Source: Microbacterium sp. B35-30 | GTDB lineage: Bacteria > Actinomycetota > Actinomycetes > Actinomycetales > Microbacteriaceae | Assembly: GCF_010634855.1 (NCBI RefSeq) | Contig: NZ_MWLQ01000011.1 | Span: 310,001 to 374,000 of the forward strand | DNA: 64,000 nucleotides | Reading direction: 5' to 3' | In this document: positions 15,352 to 23,332 of the stretch, in pieces | Numbering within the stretch: position 1 is the stretch's first letter | Layout of the letters: every line of letters begins with the position of its first letter | Position numbers and translations under genes: made by a program | Notes under the pieces: generated by a model | The model's database searches: none | Told to the model about the DNA's origin: nothing | Seen by the model: the letters and a program-made list of their open reading frames with translations, nothing else

Positions 15352-17023
15352 GCGTGAGCTTGCGGTAGGCGGTGCGGTGCGGGCGTGCCGCGTCGGCGCC
15401 GAGACGCTCGATCTTGTTGGCCTCGTAGGCCTCGAAGTTGCCCTCGAACCAGTACCACTTGTCGGGGTCCTCGTCGGTGCCCTCGTAGGCGAGGATGTGG
15501 GTCGCGATGCGGTCCAGGAACCACCGGTCGTGCGTGATGACCACCGCGCAGCCCGGGAACTCGAGCAGGGCGTTCTCGAGAGACTGGAGCGTCTCCACAT
15601 CCAGGTCGTTGGTCGGCTCGTCGAGGAGCAGCAGGTTTCCGCCCTCCTTGAGGGTCAGCGCGAGGTTGAGGCGATTGCGCTCACCACCCGACAGCACGCC
15701 CGCCTTCTTCTGCTGGTCGGGTCCCTTGAAGCCGAACTTCGACACGTACGCGCGCGACGGGATCTCGGTCTTGCCGACCGTGATGATGTCGAGGCCGTCC
15801 GACACGACCTCCCACAGGGTCTTGTTCGGGTCGATGTTCGAGCGCGACTGGTCGACGTAGCTGATCTTGACCGTCTCGCCGATCTTGAGATCTCCGCCAT
15901 CGAGCGGCTCGAGGCCGACGATCGTCTTGAAGAGCGTCGTCTTTCCGACACCGTTCGGGCCGATGACGCCCACGATGCCGTTCGGCGGCAGGCTGAAGCT
16001 CAGGCCGTCGATGAGCGAGCGGCCGTCGAAGCCCTTCTGGAGCTTCTTCGCCTCGATGACGATGCTGCCCAGGCGCGGCCCCGGCGGGATCGTGATCTCC
16101 TCGAAGTCGAGCTTGCGCGTGCGGTCGGCTTCGGACGCCATCTCCTCGTAGCGGGCCAGGCGCGCCTTGGACTTCGCCTGACGACCCTTCGCGTTCGATC
16201 GCACCCAGTCCAGTTCCTCGGCGAGACGCTTGGCGAGCTTCGCGTCCTTCTTGCCCTGGATCGCGAGACGCTCGCCCTTCTTCTCGAGGTAGGTCGAGTA
16301 GTTGCCCTCGTACCCGATGAGACGGCCCCGGTCGACTTCGGCGATCCACTCGGCGACGTTGTCGAGGAAGTACCGGTCGTGGGTGATCGCGATCACGGCG
16401 CCGGGGTACTTCTGCAGGTGCTGCTCGAGCCAGAGCACGCTCTCGGCGTCGAGGTGGTTCGTGGGCTCGTCGAGCAGGAGCAGGTCGGGCTTCTGCAGCA
16501 GCAGCTTGGTGAGCGCGACGCGGCGCTTCTCACCGCCCGACAGCGGGCCGATCTCGGCCTCGCCCGGAGGGGTGCGCAGCGCATCCATCGCCTGCTCGAG
16601 CTGGGAGTCGAGGTCCCACGCGTCGGCGGCGTCGATCTCCTCCTGCAGCACTCCCATCTCGGCCAGGAGCGCATCGAAGTCTGCATCGGGATCGGCCATC
16701 AGCCCCGAGATCTCGTTGAAGCGGTCGACCTTCGCCTTGATCGCGATGCCGTCCTGGATGTTCTCCAGCACGGTCTTGGTCTCGTCGAGTTCAGGCTCCT
16801 GCATCAGGATGCCGACGCTGAATCCGGGGCTCAGCTTCGCCTCGCCGTTCGACGGCGTGTCGAGGCCTGCCATGATCTTCAGGATCGTCGACTTGCCGGC
16901 GCCGTTCGGGCCGACCATGCCGATCTTGGCGCCCGGAAGGAACGCCATGGTGACGTCGTCCAGGATCAGCTTGTCGCCGACGGCCTTGCGGGCTCGGACC
17001 ATGGAGTAGATGTACTCAGCCAT
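15344..17023 (-). CDS. ettA: Energy-dependent translational throttle protein EttA (ABC-F ATPase)
   Basis: This 559-residue soluble protein has two ABC domains (Walker A GPNGAGKST near residue 39 and GPNGVGKTT in the second half; signatures LSGGEKRR and LSGGERNR) joined by a charged linker, and no membrane part. Length and both domains match EttA, which binds the ribosomal E site and gates the first elongation step according to the ATP/ADP ratio. A TAGGCT box at 17070-17065 leaves a leader of about 40 nt containing GGAGAG. The following thioesterase gene overlaps its stop. Confidence 0.95.
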   Translation of the reverse strand: MAEYIYSMVRARKAVGDKLILDDVTMAFLPGAKIGMVGPNGAGKSTILKIMAGLDTPSNGEAKLSPGFSVGILMQEPELDETKTVLENIQDGIAIKAKVDRFNEISGLMADPDADFDALLAEMGVLQEEIDAADAWDLDSQLEQAMDALRTPPGEAEIGPLSGGEKRRVALTKLLLQKPDLLLLDEPTNHLDAESVLWLEQHLQKYPGAVIAITHDRYFLDNVAEWIAEVDRGRLIGYEGNYSTYLEKKGERLAIQGKKDAKLAKRLAEELDWVRSNAKGRQAKSKARLARYEEMASEADRTRKLDFEEITIPPGPRLGSIVIEAKKLQKGFDGRSLIDGLSFSLPPNGIVGVIGPNGVGKTTLFKTIVGLEPLDGGDLKIGETVKISYVDQSRSNIDPNKTLWEVVSDGLDIITVGKTEIPSRAYVSKFGFKGPDQQKKAGVLSGGERNRLNLALTLKEGGNLLLLDEPTNDLDVETLQSLENALLEFPGCAVVITHDRWFLDRIATHILAYEGTDEDPDKWYWFEGNFEAYEANKIERLGADAARPHRTAYRKLTRD

Positions 17024-17064
17024 GCGGGTTTCTGCTCTCCTCGGACTTCAGACGTCAGCGTCTC

Positions 17065-17070
17065 AGCCTA
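17065..17070 (-). promoter_or_regulatory. Candidate -10 box for ettA
   Basis: TAGGCT on the minus strand lies about 41 nt before the ettA ATG, in a 121-nt gap. Unlike most starts here, ettA would have a real 5' leader with a ribosome-binding site. Confidence 0.45.
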
Positions 17071-17144
17071 CCGGCCCTGTGGCAGACGGACTCCACGGTG
17101 GCGAGCGGCGGCCGCGGCCCGTCGAAGGATCGAGCGGCAGCGCC

Positions 17145-17681
17145 TCACCAGTCGATGGGTCGTGTCTCGCCGATGAGACAGGCTCCCTCGGCCAGCACCG
17201 GCATCACCACGGTGACGGGATTCCCGGTCTCCGGGCCGACCTGGCCGATCAGGCACTCGTCGCCCCAGCGCACGGCGAACTGGATGCTCTCGGCCGGGTT
17301 GCCGACCGTCGTCTGATCGTTCGTCACCTGCATCGCCGCCTTGTCGAACCCGGCTGCCGTCAGCGCGTCCACGTACGCTCGTCCGGCCGCTCGGTCCGAT
17401 GACTCCCACACGGCGGCGGTCACCGACGTGAACAGGGGCAGATTGTCCGCCGCAGTGCCATCTGACACGAGGGCCGGTTCGGGTGCCGTCGTCGGTGCCG
17501 GCGTCGGAGCAGCGCCCGACTGATCGGGCGTCGATGTGATCGTCGGTGACGGCGTCGCGTCAGGAGTGGTCACGGGGGTGCATGCCGTCAACGCGCCGGC
17601 GAGCAGGATCGCTGCGAGCGCCAGCAAGGCAAGACGCTGCCGGGCTTCAGAGCGAGCGCGGGGCGGGAGGTCTCGGGCCAC
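17145..17681 (-). CDS. Secreted lipoprotein of unknown function
   Basis: This 178-residue protein has a basic N-terminus, a hydrophobic stretch and the lipobox GALTAC, so it should be lipidated at that Cys (about residue 34) and anchored on the outer face of the membrane. A Thr/Pro/Ala-rich linker of about 45 residues follows, then a small globular domain with two cysteines (GDECLIG ... EGACLIGE) that could form a disulfide. The domain resembles the family I know as DUF6993, which has no assigned function, but I could not verify this. GTG start, 6 nt after a TAAACT box. Confidence 0.72.
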   Translation of the reverse strand: MARDLPPRARSEARQRLALLALAAILLAGALTACTPVTTPDATPSPTITSTPDQSGAAPTPAPTTAPEPALVSDGTAADNLPLFTSVTAAVWESSDRAAGRAYVDALTAAGFDKAAMQVTNDQTTVGNPAESIQFAVRWGDECLIGQVGPETGNPVTVVMPVLAEGACLIGETRPIDW

Positions 17682-17693
17682 GGAGAGAGTTTA
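17682..17693 (-). promoter_or_regulatory. -10 box for leaderless lipoprotein gene
   Basis: TAAACT (17693-17688, minus strand) is followed by 6 nt and the GTG at 17681. This is the box in the set closest to the TATAAT consensus. Confidence 0.5.
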
Positions 17694-17722
17694 GGGCCGC
17701 CGGCCCCGCGCAGGCTGAACGC

Positions 17723-18265
17723 TCAGAACGGCGTCTCGCCGCCGCCCGTCGATGAAGACACTCCCGACCCGGCACCGACCAGGAGCGGCTCGGTGCTCCC
17801 ACCCTCGGTGCCCGACGGAGAAGCGTCGACACCGGGCGCCGCCCATGCGTCGTCCCCGGATCCCTGCGCCGCGTGGTCTGCGCCATCCGTCACGGCGACG
17901 TGCGAATCCTTCATGAACGTCGTCGTCCCCCACAGGAGATCGTGCCCGATCGCCTCGGCATCGATCTCGATCGCCGTCCCCCGACGAGTGCCGTTGTCCC
18001 ATTCACGCAGACGCAGGCGACCGGTCAGGATGACGCGATCGCCCTTCTGCAGCGATCGGTACGCGTGATCGGCCAGCGTGCGGAAGGCCGACACCGTGTA
18101 CCAGTTCGTGCCGGCGTCGGACCATGCCCCTGCCTCGCGGTCGTAGCGCCGCTGGCCGCTCGCGACGCGGAACGTGGCGATCGCCACGCCGCTCGACGTC
18201 CGCTTCAACTCCGGAGGTGTGGCCACGTTGCCCGTGATCGTGATCGTGTCGCCTCTGTCACTCAT
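17723..18265 (-). CDS. ssb: Single-stranded DNA-binding protein
   Basis: This 180-residue protein begins MSDRGDTITITGNVATPPE and contains the OB-fold core VAIATFRVASGQRRYDR ... WYTVSAFRTLADHAYRSLQKGDRVILTGRLRLREW typical of SSB. The C-terminal 65 residues are disordered, Gly/Ser-rich, and end GGGETPF. The usual acidic tip that recruits repair proteins (DDDIPF) is therefore reduced to one acidic residue, which suggests an accessory SSB paralogue rather than the replicative one near rpsF/rpsR. The start was set at 18265; an in-frame ATG at 18277 is possible. The 18266-18495 gap upstream shows no clear promoter. Confidence 0.87.
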   Translation of the reverse strand: MSDRGDTITITGNVATPPELKRTSSGVAIATFRVASGQRRYDREAGAWSDAGTNWYTVSAFRTLADHAYRSLQKGDRVILTGRLRLREWDNGTRRGTAIEIDAEAIGHDLLWGTTTFMKDSHVAVTDGADHAAQGSGDDAWAAPGVDASPSGTEGGSTEPLLVGAGSGVSSSTGGGETPF

Positions 18266-18495
18266 GTCGTGTCCCATCTGTCGTCCCGGGGACCTTCCCC
18301 GGTGGTACCGCCGGCGCCCCGTGCCCGAGGACGCCGGCGGTGGGATCAGCCTGCCGGGCAGAGGCCGTGCCCAGTCCGAACCGGCGGCGATCTGGGGACA
18401 GCTCGAGCGAACCGTCACCTGGGGAGGAATCGCCGGAGACCGCCCGCCCGGACGATGTCGGAAGCCGTAGTTATGTTCGAGCGGAAGGAGGAACC

Positions 18496-18759
18496 ATGAC
18501 CACCGTCATCGAAGCTCGATCAGCCGGCACGCCGACACTCACCTCGCACTCGCGCGTGCGCCTCGTCGCCGCGGCCCCTTCGCTGTGGCGCGTGCTGGAC
18601 CGCGCCGGCATCGTCATCGGCCATCTGCAGCAGGTGCCGCATGCCGGCGACATCCGCTTCCGGGCACGCCGCTTCCACAGGCCCTCGCAGGCTTTCCGCG
18701 ACATCGGCGAGTTCTGGAGCGCCGACGAGGCGGTCGAGTGCCTGCGACTCGCGCGATGA
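18496..18759 (+). CDS. Small conserved hypothetical protein
   Basis: This 87-residue protein starts after a very strong ribosome-binding site (GGAAGGAGG, 5 nt before the ATG). It is rich in Arg, Ala and Val, with a predicted beta-hairpin around WRVLDRAGIVIGHLQQV and a C-terminal helix (SADEAVECLRLAR). It has no signal peptide and no membrane segment. The strong ribosome-binding site and normal codon use argue for a genuinely expressed protein. I do not recognise a family; the WRVLDRAGIVIGHL segment suggests a small modulator-like fold, but that is only a guess. Confidence 0.65.
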   Translation: MTTVIEARSAGTPTLTSHSRVRLVAAAPSLWRVLDRAGIVIGHLQQVPHAGDIRFRARRFHRPSQAFRDIGEFWSADEAVECLRLAR

Positions 18760-18783
18760 GCCGAGCCGCCCGCACGGGCGGAA

Positions 18784-20208
18784 TCAGATGACGGAGCCGA
18801 CCCGCTCCACGAGCGAAGACGGCGCACCCGCCCGCACCGCCGCCCAGACCTCGCCGAGCACGCTCGCGGCCCGCACCATCTCTTCGGGCGGCGCGGTGAA
18901 CGGCACCCGCAGATGGCGTTCGTGTCCGCCCTCCACCGAGAACCGCGGCCCCGCGCTGAGCAGGAGCCCGTGTGATCGCGCCTCCATGACGAGCGCGGAG
19001 CTGAGGGGTGAGCCCAGCTCGATCCACAGCGAGACTCCCCCGTGCACGACCGGGATATCCCACGACGGCAGCACCGACCGCAGCGTGTCCACCAGCGCGT
19101 CGCGCCCCGCGCGGAGCAGCTGCGAGCGCTGCAGGACGATCTCGTCAAAGTGGGCGAGGAGGCGGGTGGCGATCGCCTGCTCGAACTCGGGTGTTCCGAG
19201 GTCGTGTGCCGGCCGCGCCGCAACCAGTCGGCCGATCAGTTCACCGTCGGCACGCACCCAGCCGAGGCGCAGCCCTCCCCACACCGTCTTGCCCAGCGAG
19301 CCGATCCGGACCACGGTCCCGGGCTCGGCTGAGTCGAAGCCCGGCGCGAGCACGCCGCGGTCGATGTCGAGATCCGCTGTCGTCTCGTCGAGCACCAGCA
19401 CCGAGCCCGAACGCTCCCCCGCAGCGAGCAGAGCCTGCCGCTCGTGCGCCGTCATGCTGCGTCCGGTCGGATTCTGGAAGTCGGGCATGAGGTATGCCAT
19501 CACGGGCAACGTGCGCGCGAACGCCTGCTCGGCGCGATCGACGTCCCACCCGTCATCCGTCGTCACCGGGACGCCGACGAGTCGCGCTCCCGCGCGGCGC
19601 AGCGCGTCCGCGGCGTGCGGATAGGTGGGCGTCTCGACGAGGACGCGGTCACCGCGACCGATCAGCACCGACGACACGAGATGGATCGCACTCTGCGCAC
19701 CGGTCGTCACGAGCACCTCGTCCGGATGCGTCGGGACGCCCCGTTCGGTGTAACGGCGCGCAATGGCCTCGCGAAGCTCGATGCGCCCGAGCACGTCGTA
19801 GCCCACGCGTGAGACCAGCGCCGATGCGTTCGCGGCCGTCTGTGTCATGATCCCGGCGAGGCCGGGCCACGCGGGCGGACTGGCCTGCTGAAGATCGATC
19901 ATGCCGTCCACCGCCTCGACCCGGCCGGGGTCCCGGCGCCTCAGCGGCAGTGTCACGCTGCCCGATCCGCGAAGGCTTGCGATGTGGGCGGTCTCGCGGA
20001 GGCTGCGGTAAGCCGCCGCGACGGTGCTGCGACTCACGTGCAGGGCACCGGCCAGCTCTCTCTCGGCGGGCAGTGTCGTTCGCGGCGCCAGCCGGTTGTC
20101 CAGACACAGCAGACGGATGCCGTCGGCCAATGCTTCGTACGCAGGCTCCCTCGTGCGCCATCCGCCCAGCGACTGAGCCAGCGCGCGCGCCGACATCCGC
20201 GAATCCAT
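18784..20208 (-). CDS. MocR-type regulator: GntR HTH fused to a PLP aminotransferase-like domain (YczR-like)
   Basis: This 474-residue protein has an N-terminal winged HTH of the GntR type (LPAERELAGALHVSRSTVAAAYRSL) and a fold-type I aminotransferase domain with the PLP lysine in SLGKTVWGGLRLGWV. It is a MocR-family regulator, where PLP or a derivative acts as ligand rather than for transamination. It is divergent from a YczE-type membrane protein gene, the known arrangement of the YczR/YczE pair, so it probably controls that gene. The start is uncertain among ATGs at 20226, 20217, 20208 and 20196; I used 20208. Confidence 0.88.
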   Translation of the reverse strand: MDSRMSARALAQSLGGWRTREPAYEALADGIRLLCLDNRLAPRTTLPAERELAGALHVSRSTVAAAYRSLRETAHIASLRGSGSVTLPLRRRDPGRVEAVDGMIDLQQASPPAWPGLAGIMTQTAANASALVSRVGYDVLGRIELREAIARRYTERGVPTHPDEVLVTTGAQSAIHLVSSVLIGRGDRVLVETPTYPHAADALRRAGARLVGVPVTTDDGWDVDRAEQAFARTLPVMAYLMPDFQNPTGRSMTAHERQALLAAGERSGSVLVLDETTADLDIDRGVLAPGFDSAEPGTVVRIGSLGKTVWGGLRLGWVRADGELIGRLVAARPAHDLGTPEFEQAIATRLLAHFDEIVLQRSQLLRAGRDALVDTLRSVLPSWDIPVVHGGVSLWIELGSPLSSALVMEARSHGLLLSAGPRFSVEGGHERHLRVPFTAPPEEMVRAASVLGEVWAAVRAGAPSSLVERVGSVI

Positions 20209-20225
20209 GGGAGCCATGATAGTCA

Positions 20226-20263
20226 TATTGGACTGCACCCGACATACCAATCATGAGATTGGA
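20226..20263. promoter_or_regulatory. Probable operator between the MocR-type regulator and yczE
   Basis: The divergent gap holds an inverted repeat CCAAT (20248-20252) and ATTGG (20259-20263) with a 6-nt spacer, plus a further ATTGG at 20228-20232. CCAAT/ATTGG repeats around divergent MocR targets are a plausible binding site. If the target gene starts at 20253 the site would overlap its start codon, supporting a start at 20271. Confidence 0.5.
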
Positions 20264-20270
20264 TGGATGG

Positions 20271-20876
20271 ATGCCACGCCGAATCGTCCAACTGCTCGTC
20301 GGTCTCTTCCTTTACGGGGCCGGCTGCGCCCTGACAGTCGAGGCGGGCCTCGGCGTCGACCCGTGGACCGTCTTCGCCCAGGGTCTGTCCGTGCGAACGG
20401 GGATCGGAATCGGCTGGATCACCAACATCGTCGGCTTCTTCGTGCTGCTGCTGTGGATCCCGCTGCGCCAGAAGCCCGGCATCGGCACGATCGCGAACAT
20501 CCTCCTCGTCGGCACCAGCATGCAGATCGTGCTCGACCTCATCCCGCCGATGACGGGTTTCGTCGCACAGCTGGCGACGCTGCTGGCCGGCATCCTGCTC
20601 GTCGCGCTCGCGTCCGGTCTCTACATCGGGGCGCGCTTCGGTCCCGGCCCCCGTGACGGCCTGATGACCGGTCTGAACGCGCGACTGGGCTGGCCGATCT
20701 GGCTCTGTCGAGCGCTGGTCGAGCTGTCAGTGCTGCTCGTGGGCTGGCTGCTCGGCGGCACGGTCGGCATAGGAACGGTGCTCTTCGCGGTGCTGATCGG
20801 CCCGCTCGTCCACGTCGCCCTGCCGCTGTTCGACACGCGCCGCAAGACAGAAGCCGTCTCGCACCAGCCGGCGTGA
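20271..20876 (+). CDS. YczE/YyaS/YitT-family integral membrane protein
   Basis: This 201-residue membrane protein has about five helices (roughly residues 5-25, 42-62, 65-85, 95-115 and 145-175). The motifs LFLYGAGCALTVEAGLGVDPW and GARFGPGPRDGLMTGL are characteristic of the YczE branch. The family is of unknown transport function; in Bacillus YczE is under control of the divergent MocR regulator. The start at 20271 was chosen over the in-frame ATG at 20253, which lies inside the inverted repeat; the region upstream has no clear ribosome-binding site. Confidence 0.85.
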   Translation: MPRRIVQLLVGLFLYGAGCALTVEAGLGVDPWTVFAQGLSVRTGIGIGWITNIVGFFVLLLWIPLRQKPGIGTIANILLVGTSMQIVLDLIPPMTGFVAQLATLLAGILLVALASGLYIGARFGPGPRDGLMTGLNARLGWPIWLCRALVELSVLLVGWLLGGTVGIGTVLFAVLIGPLVHVALPLFDTRRKTEAVSHQPA

Positions 20877-20918
20877 AGCGTCCAGCGGGAGAACAACAAG
20901 TCCCCCCCGCGAGGTCGC

Positions 20919-21131
20919 TCAGTGCTCGCGGAACTGAGGCCAGTCGCTTCCGGGCGCCATCCGCGAATGCAGCGCGCTCTTGGCGATCTCCATCGTGGGG
21001 TACGTCCCTGCGACGTGATCGGCCCCCGCCATCGTGACGGTGTAGCCGTCGTCGTCCTTGCGGATGCTTCCGGCGACGCCTGATCCGCCGTAGGCGATCC
21101 AGAGCGCGTGGTGCGTCTGTGCGGTGCTCAT
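20919..21131 (-). CDS. Small hypothetical protein
   Basis: This 70-residue soluble protein is preceded by AAGGAG 6 nt before its ATG. The sequence has an alternating pattern consistent with a small beta sheet (ALWIAYGGSG ... GYTVTMAGADHV) followed by a helix (TMEIAKSALHS) and an aromatic C-terminus (SDWPQF). It has no recognised family. It lies convergent to yczE and upstream of tRNA-Arg on the other strand, with 42 nt between it and yczE. Confidence 0.65.
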   Translation of the reverse strand: MSTAQTHHALWIAYGGSGVAGSIRKDDDGYTVTMAGADHVAGTYPTMEIAKSALHSRMAPGSDWPQFREH

Positions 21132-21236
21132 GGTGAACTCCTTTCGATGCCTCCGATGCCGACGCTACGCCGAGCCCGGGACAAGCGCCAGCGTCCGCGA
21201 CCGCGTGGCGCGACCCGGTAGTGTGGAAACACCCTT

Positions 21237-21309
21237 CCCTCCGTAGCTCAGGGGACAGAGCGAGCGGTTTCTACCCGCAAGGTCGGGGGTTCGAATCCTC
21301 CCGGAGGGG
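21237..21309 (+). tRNA. tRNA-Arg (anticodon UCU)
   Basis: A full cloverleaf is visible: acceptor CCCTCCG/CGGAGGG, D arm GCTC/GAGC, anticodon loop TTTCTAC (anticodon TCT, positions 34-36), T arm with TTCGAAT, and discriminator G. It decodes AGA, a very rare codon at this GC content. CCA is not encoded. The outermost anticodon-stem pair (27-43) is A-A. It lies upstream of orn. Confidence 0.93.
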
Positions 21310-21389
21310 CTGACGGGACCGGCGTGAGAGCTGGAACCCTGGTTCAGGCCCATGGGATGTCTGAACTTGCGACAAGGATGGAGCGCATG

Positions 21390-22013
21390 GTGGGTGCATC
21401 CGAGAACGATCGTCTGGTGTGGATCGACTGCGAGATGACGGGCCTCGATCTGGGCGTCGACGAGTTGGTGGAGATCGCCGTTGTCGTCACCGACTTCGAG
21501 TTGCGGGCGCTCGACCCCGGTTTCGACGTCGTGATCAAGCCTGACGACTCGGCGATGGCGAACATGAACGAGTTCGTGACCAACATGCATCGCTCGTCCG
21601 GCCTCCTGGACGAGATCCCCCACGGCGTGAGCCTGGCGGATGCCGAGTTCCAGGTTCTCGAGTACATCCAGCGCTTCGTCCCCCTCGAGGGCAAAGCGCC
21701 CCTCGCGGGCAACACCATCGGCACCGACCGGATGTTCCTGGCGAAGTACATGCCGCGTGTCGACCGCTGGCTGCACTACCGGAACGTCGACGTGTCGAGC
21801 ATCAAGGAGCTCTCGCGCCGCTGGTACCCCCGCGCGTACATCCACGCGCCGGCGAAGGACGGCGGCCACCGCGCCCTCGCCGACATCGTCGAGTCGATCC
21901 GCGAGCTCGCCTACTACCGCCAGGCGGTGTTCGTCCCCGAGCCCGGCCCGACGAGCGACGGCGCGCGCGCAGCAGCGGCCGCCGTCGTGTCGTCGTTTGC
22001 CCCAGAGGTGTGA
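21390..22013 (+). CDS. orn: Oligoribonuclease
   Basis: This 207-residue 3'-5' exonuclease of the DEDDh type degrades 2-5 nt RNA fragments and pGpG. The four acidic residues are in LVWIDCEMTGLD (Asp, Glu), NTIGTDRMFL (Asp) and HRALADIVES (His and Asp). The start is uncertain: ATG 21390 gives the family's usual N-terminus and is preceded by AAGGATGGAG, while ATG 21357 or the GTG at 21324 would add 11-22 residues. The C-terminal 25 residues after PEPGP are Ala-rich and disordered. tRNA-Arg lies upstream and tRNA-His downstream, so all may be cotranscribed. Confidence 0.93.
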   Translation: MGASENDRLVWIDCEMTGLDLGVDELVEIAVVVTDFELRALDPGFDVVIKPDDSAMANMNEFVTNMHRSSGLLDEIPHGVSLADAEFQVLEYIQRFVPLEGKAPLAGNTIGTDRMFLAKYMPRVDRWLHYRNVDVSSIKELSRRWYPRAYIHAPAKDGGHRALADIVESIRELAYYRQAVFVPEPGPTSDGARAAAAAVVSSFAPEV

Positions 22014-22050
22014 GAGAATCGTTGGGTTGCCCGCTCAGGCGGGAGACATG

Positions 22051-22126
22051 GTGGGTATAGCTCAGTTGGTAGAGCGCTGGCTTGTGGTGCCGGATGTCGC
22101 GGGTTCGAGTCCCGTTACTCACCCCA
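22051..22126 (+). tRNA. tRNA-His (anticodon GUG)
   Basis: The cloverleaf has acceptor GTGGGTA/TACTCAC, anticodon loop TTGTGGT (anticodon GTG), T loop TTCGAGT and an encoded CCA at 22124-22126. The preceding G at 22050 faces discriminator C at 22123, matching the G-1:C73 pair specific to tRNA-His. It sits 37 nt after orn. Confidence 0.95.
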
Positions 22127-22136
22127 ATTCCTTCGA

Positions 22137-22163
22137 AATGGGGCGCGTCTCACGCGCCCCATT
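22137..22163 (+). terminator. Hairpin terminator after tRNA-His
   Basis: A perfect 11-bp inverted repeat (AATGGGGCGCG and its complement) with a 5-nt loop lies 10 nt after the tRNA. The run ends ATTCG, so the U-tract is short. Confidence 0.75.
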
Positions 22164-22182
22164 CGCGTAGAAGCGGGGCATC

Positions 22183-22533
22183 ATGATGGAGATGGATGCC
22201 GCGACGTTCGAGCAGCTGGTGACCGACGAGCTGGACGCGCTCCCCGACGACATGGTGGAGGGCCTCGACAACGTCGTCTTCGTCGTCGAGGACCGCCCGG
22301 AGGACGGCAGCCTCGACCTGCTGGGGCTGTATGACGGGTGGGCGCTGACAGAACGCGAGCGCTACGGTGTGGGAGAGCTGCCCGACCGCATCATCGTCTA
22401 TCGCGAGCCGCACCTGGCGACGTGCGACGACGAGGATGAGCTGCGCGATGAGGTGCACACGACGTTGGTGCACGAGATCGCCCACTTCTACGGGATCGAC
22501 GACGCCCGTCTGCACGAGCTGGGGTGGGCGTGA
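22183..22533 (+). CDS. Zincin-like metallopeptidase (DUF1025 type)
   Basis: This 116-residue protein carries HEIAHFYGIDDARLHELGW, the extended zinc-binding HEXXH(X6)DXXXH-like signature of small bacterial zincins. A Glu/Asp-rich N-terminal half precedes it. Function and substrate are not established for the family. The start at 22183 is one of three adjacent ATG codons. It overlaps the clpS start, so the two are cotranslated, and the neighbour is a protease adaptor, which fits a protein-turnover role. Confidence 0.8.
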   Translation: MMEMDAATFEQLVTDELDALPDDMVEGLDNVVFVVEDRPEDGSLDLLGLYDGWALTERERYGVGELPDRIIVYREPHLATCDDEDELRDEVHTTLVHEIAHFYGIDDARLHELGWA

Positions 22534-22832
22534 AGACGCCGGTGGCCACTCCCACCGTGGACCATGAGGTCGACATCGCGGCGCGGATCGATCCTGTCCG
22601 TCCCTGGCAGACCGTCGTATGGGACGACCCCGTCAACCTCATGAGCTACGTCACCCATGTGTTCCGCGAGTACTTCGGCCTTCCCCGCGCCGAGGCGGAG
22701 CGTCTCATGCTCGCTGTGCACAACGAGGGCCACGCCGTGGTCGCCCAGGGTGCACGGGAGCAGATGGAACTGCATGCGCAGGCCATGCACGACTACGGCC
22801 TGTGGGCGACCGTGCGACAGGAGCCGTCATGA
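22530..22832 (+). CDS. clpS: ATP-dependent Clp protease adaptor ClpS
   Basis: This 100-residue adaptor delivers N-degron substrates to ClpAP/ClpCP. The core VVWDDPVNLMSYVTHVFREYF and the HNEGHAVV loop match ClpS, with the conserved Asp-Asp and Met in the N-end recognition pocket. The first 25 residues form the unstructured N-terminal tail. The GTG at 22530 overlaps the metallopeptidase stop (GTGA); an in-frame GTG at 22524 is an alternative. The gene in turn overlaps the next gene by ATGA. Confidence 0.93.
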   Translation: MKTPVATPTVDHEVDIAARIDPVRPWQTVVWDDPVNLMSYVTHVFREYFGLPRAEAERLMLAVHNEGHAVVAQGAREQMELHAQAMHDYGLWATVRQEPS

Positions 22833-23323
22833 GCGGACGGACCGTAGCGATGGAGATCACCCGACTGGAGGCTGCGCACCTCGCGAGCCTGGTCGGGCAG
22901 TTCAGCGAGCTGCTCCGGGACTCGGCTCCCGAGGACGGCGATCCGGCGCTCGCCAGGCTCGTGCCCGCCGCCTATTCCGACGATGCAGAGGCAGCACGCG
23001 AGTTCCGCGCGCTGACCCAGTCAGACCTCCTCGATCGGCGGGCCGCCGACGCGGCCGTCGTCCTCGCCTCCCTCCAGGACGCGGCGCGGATTCCCGAGGA
23101 CCCCGAAGACCCGGCCCTCCTGGAGCAGGTCGAGATCCGACTCGAGTACCCCTCGGCGCAGGCCTGGCTCCGCACTCTCGCGGCGGTCCGGCTCGTTCTG
23201 GCGACCAGGCTCGGCATCGAGGCGGAAGACGACCATGACGTCACCGATCCCCGCTTCGGCATCTACGACTGGATCGGCTACCGGCTGGACGGTCTCGTTG
23301 CCGCGCTCGACCTCGACCGCTGA
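22829..23323 (+). CDS. DUF2017 family protein
   Basis: This 164-residue soluble, acidic, mainly helical protein is the family commonly found directly after clpS in actinobacteria. Segments such as AYSDDAEAAREFR, LEYPSAQAWLRTLAAVRLVLATRLG and FGIYDWIGYRLDGLVAALD are characteristic. No enzymatic motif is visible, and function is unknown. Coupling to clpS suggests a role in Clp-dependent proteolysis. The ATG overlaps the clpS stop and has GGAG 5 nt upstream. Confidence 0.8.
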   Translation: MSGRTVAMEITRLEAAHLASLVGQFSELLRDSAPEDGDPALARLVPAAYSDDAEAAREFRALTQSDLLDRRAADAAVVLASLQDAARIPEDPEDPALLEQVEIRLEYPSAQAWLRTLAAVRLVLATRLGIEAEDDHDVTDPRFGIYDWIGYRLDGLVAALDLDR

Positions 23324-23332
23324 CGAGCGAGC

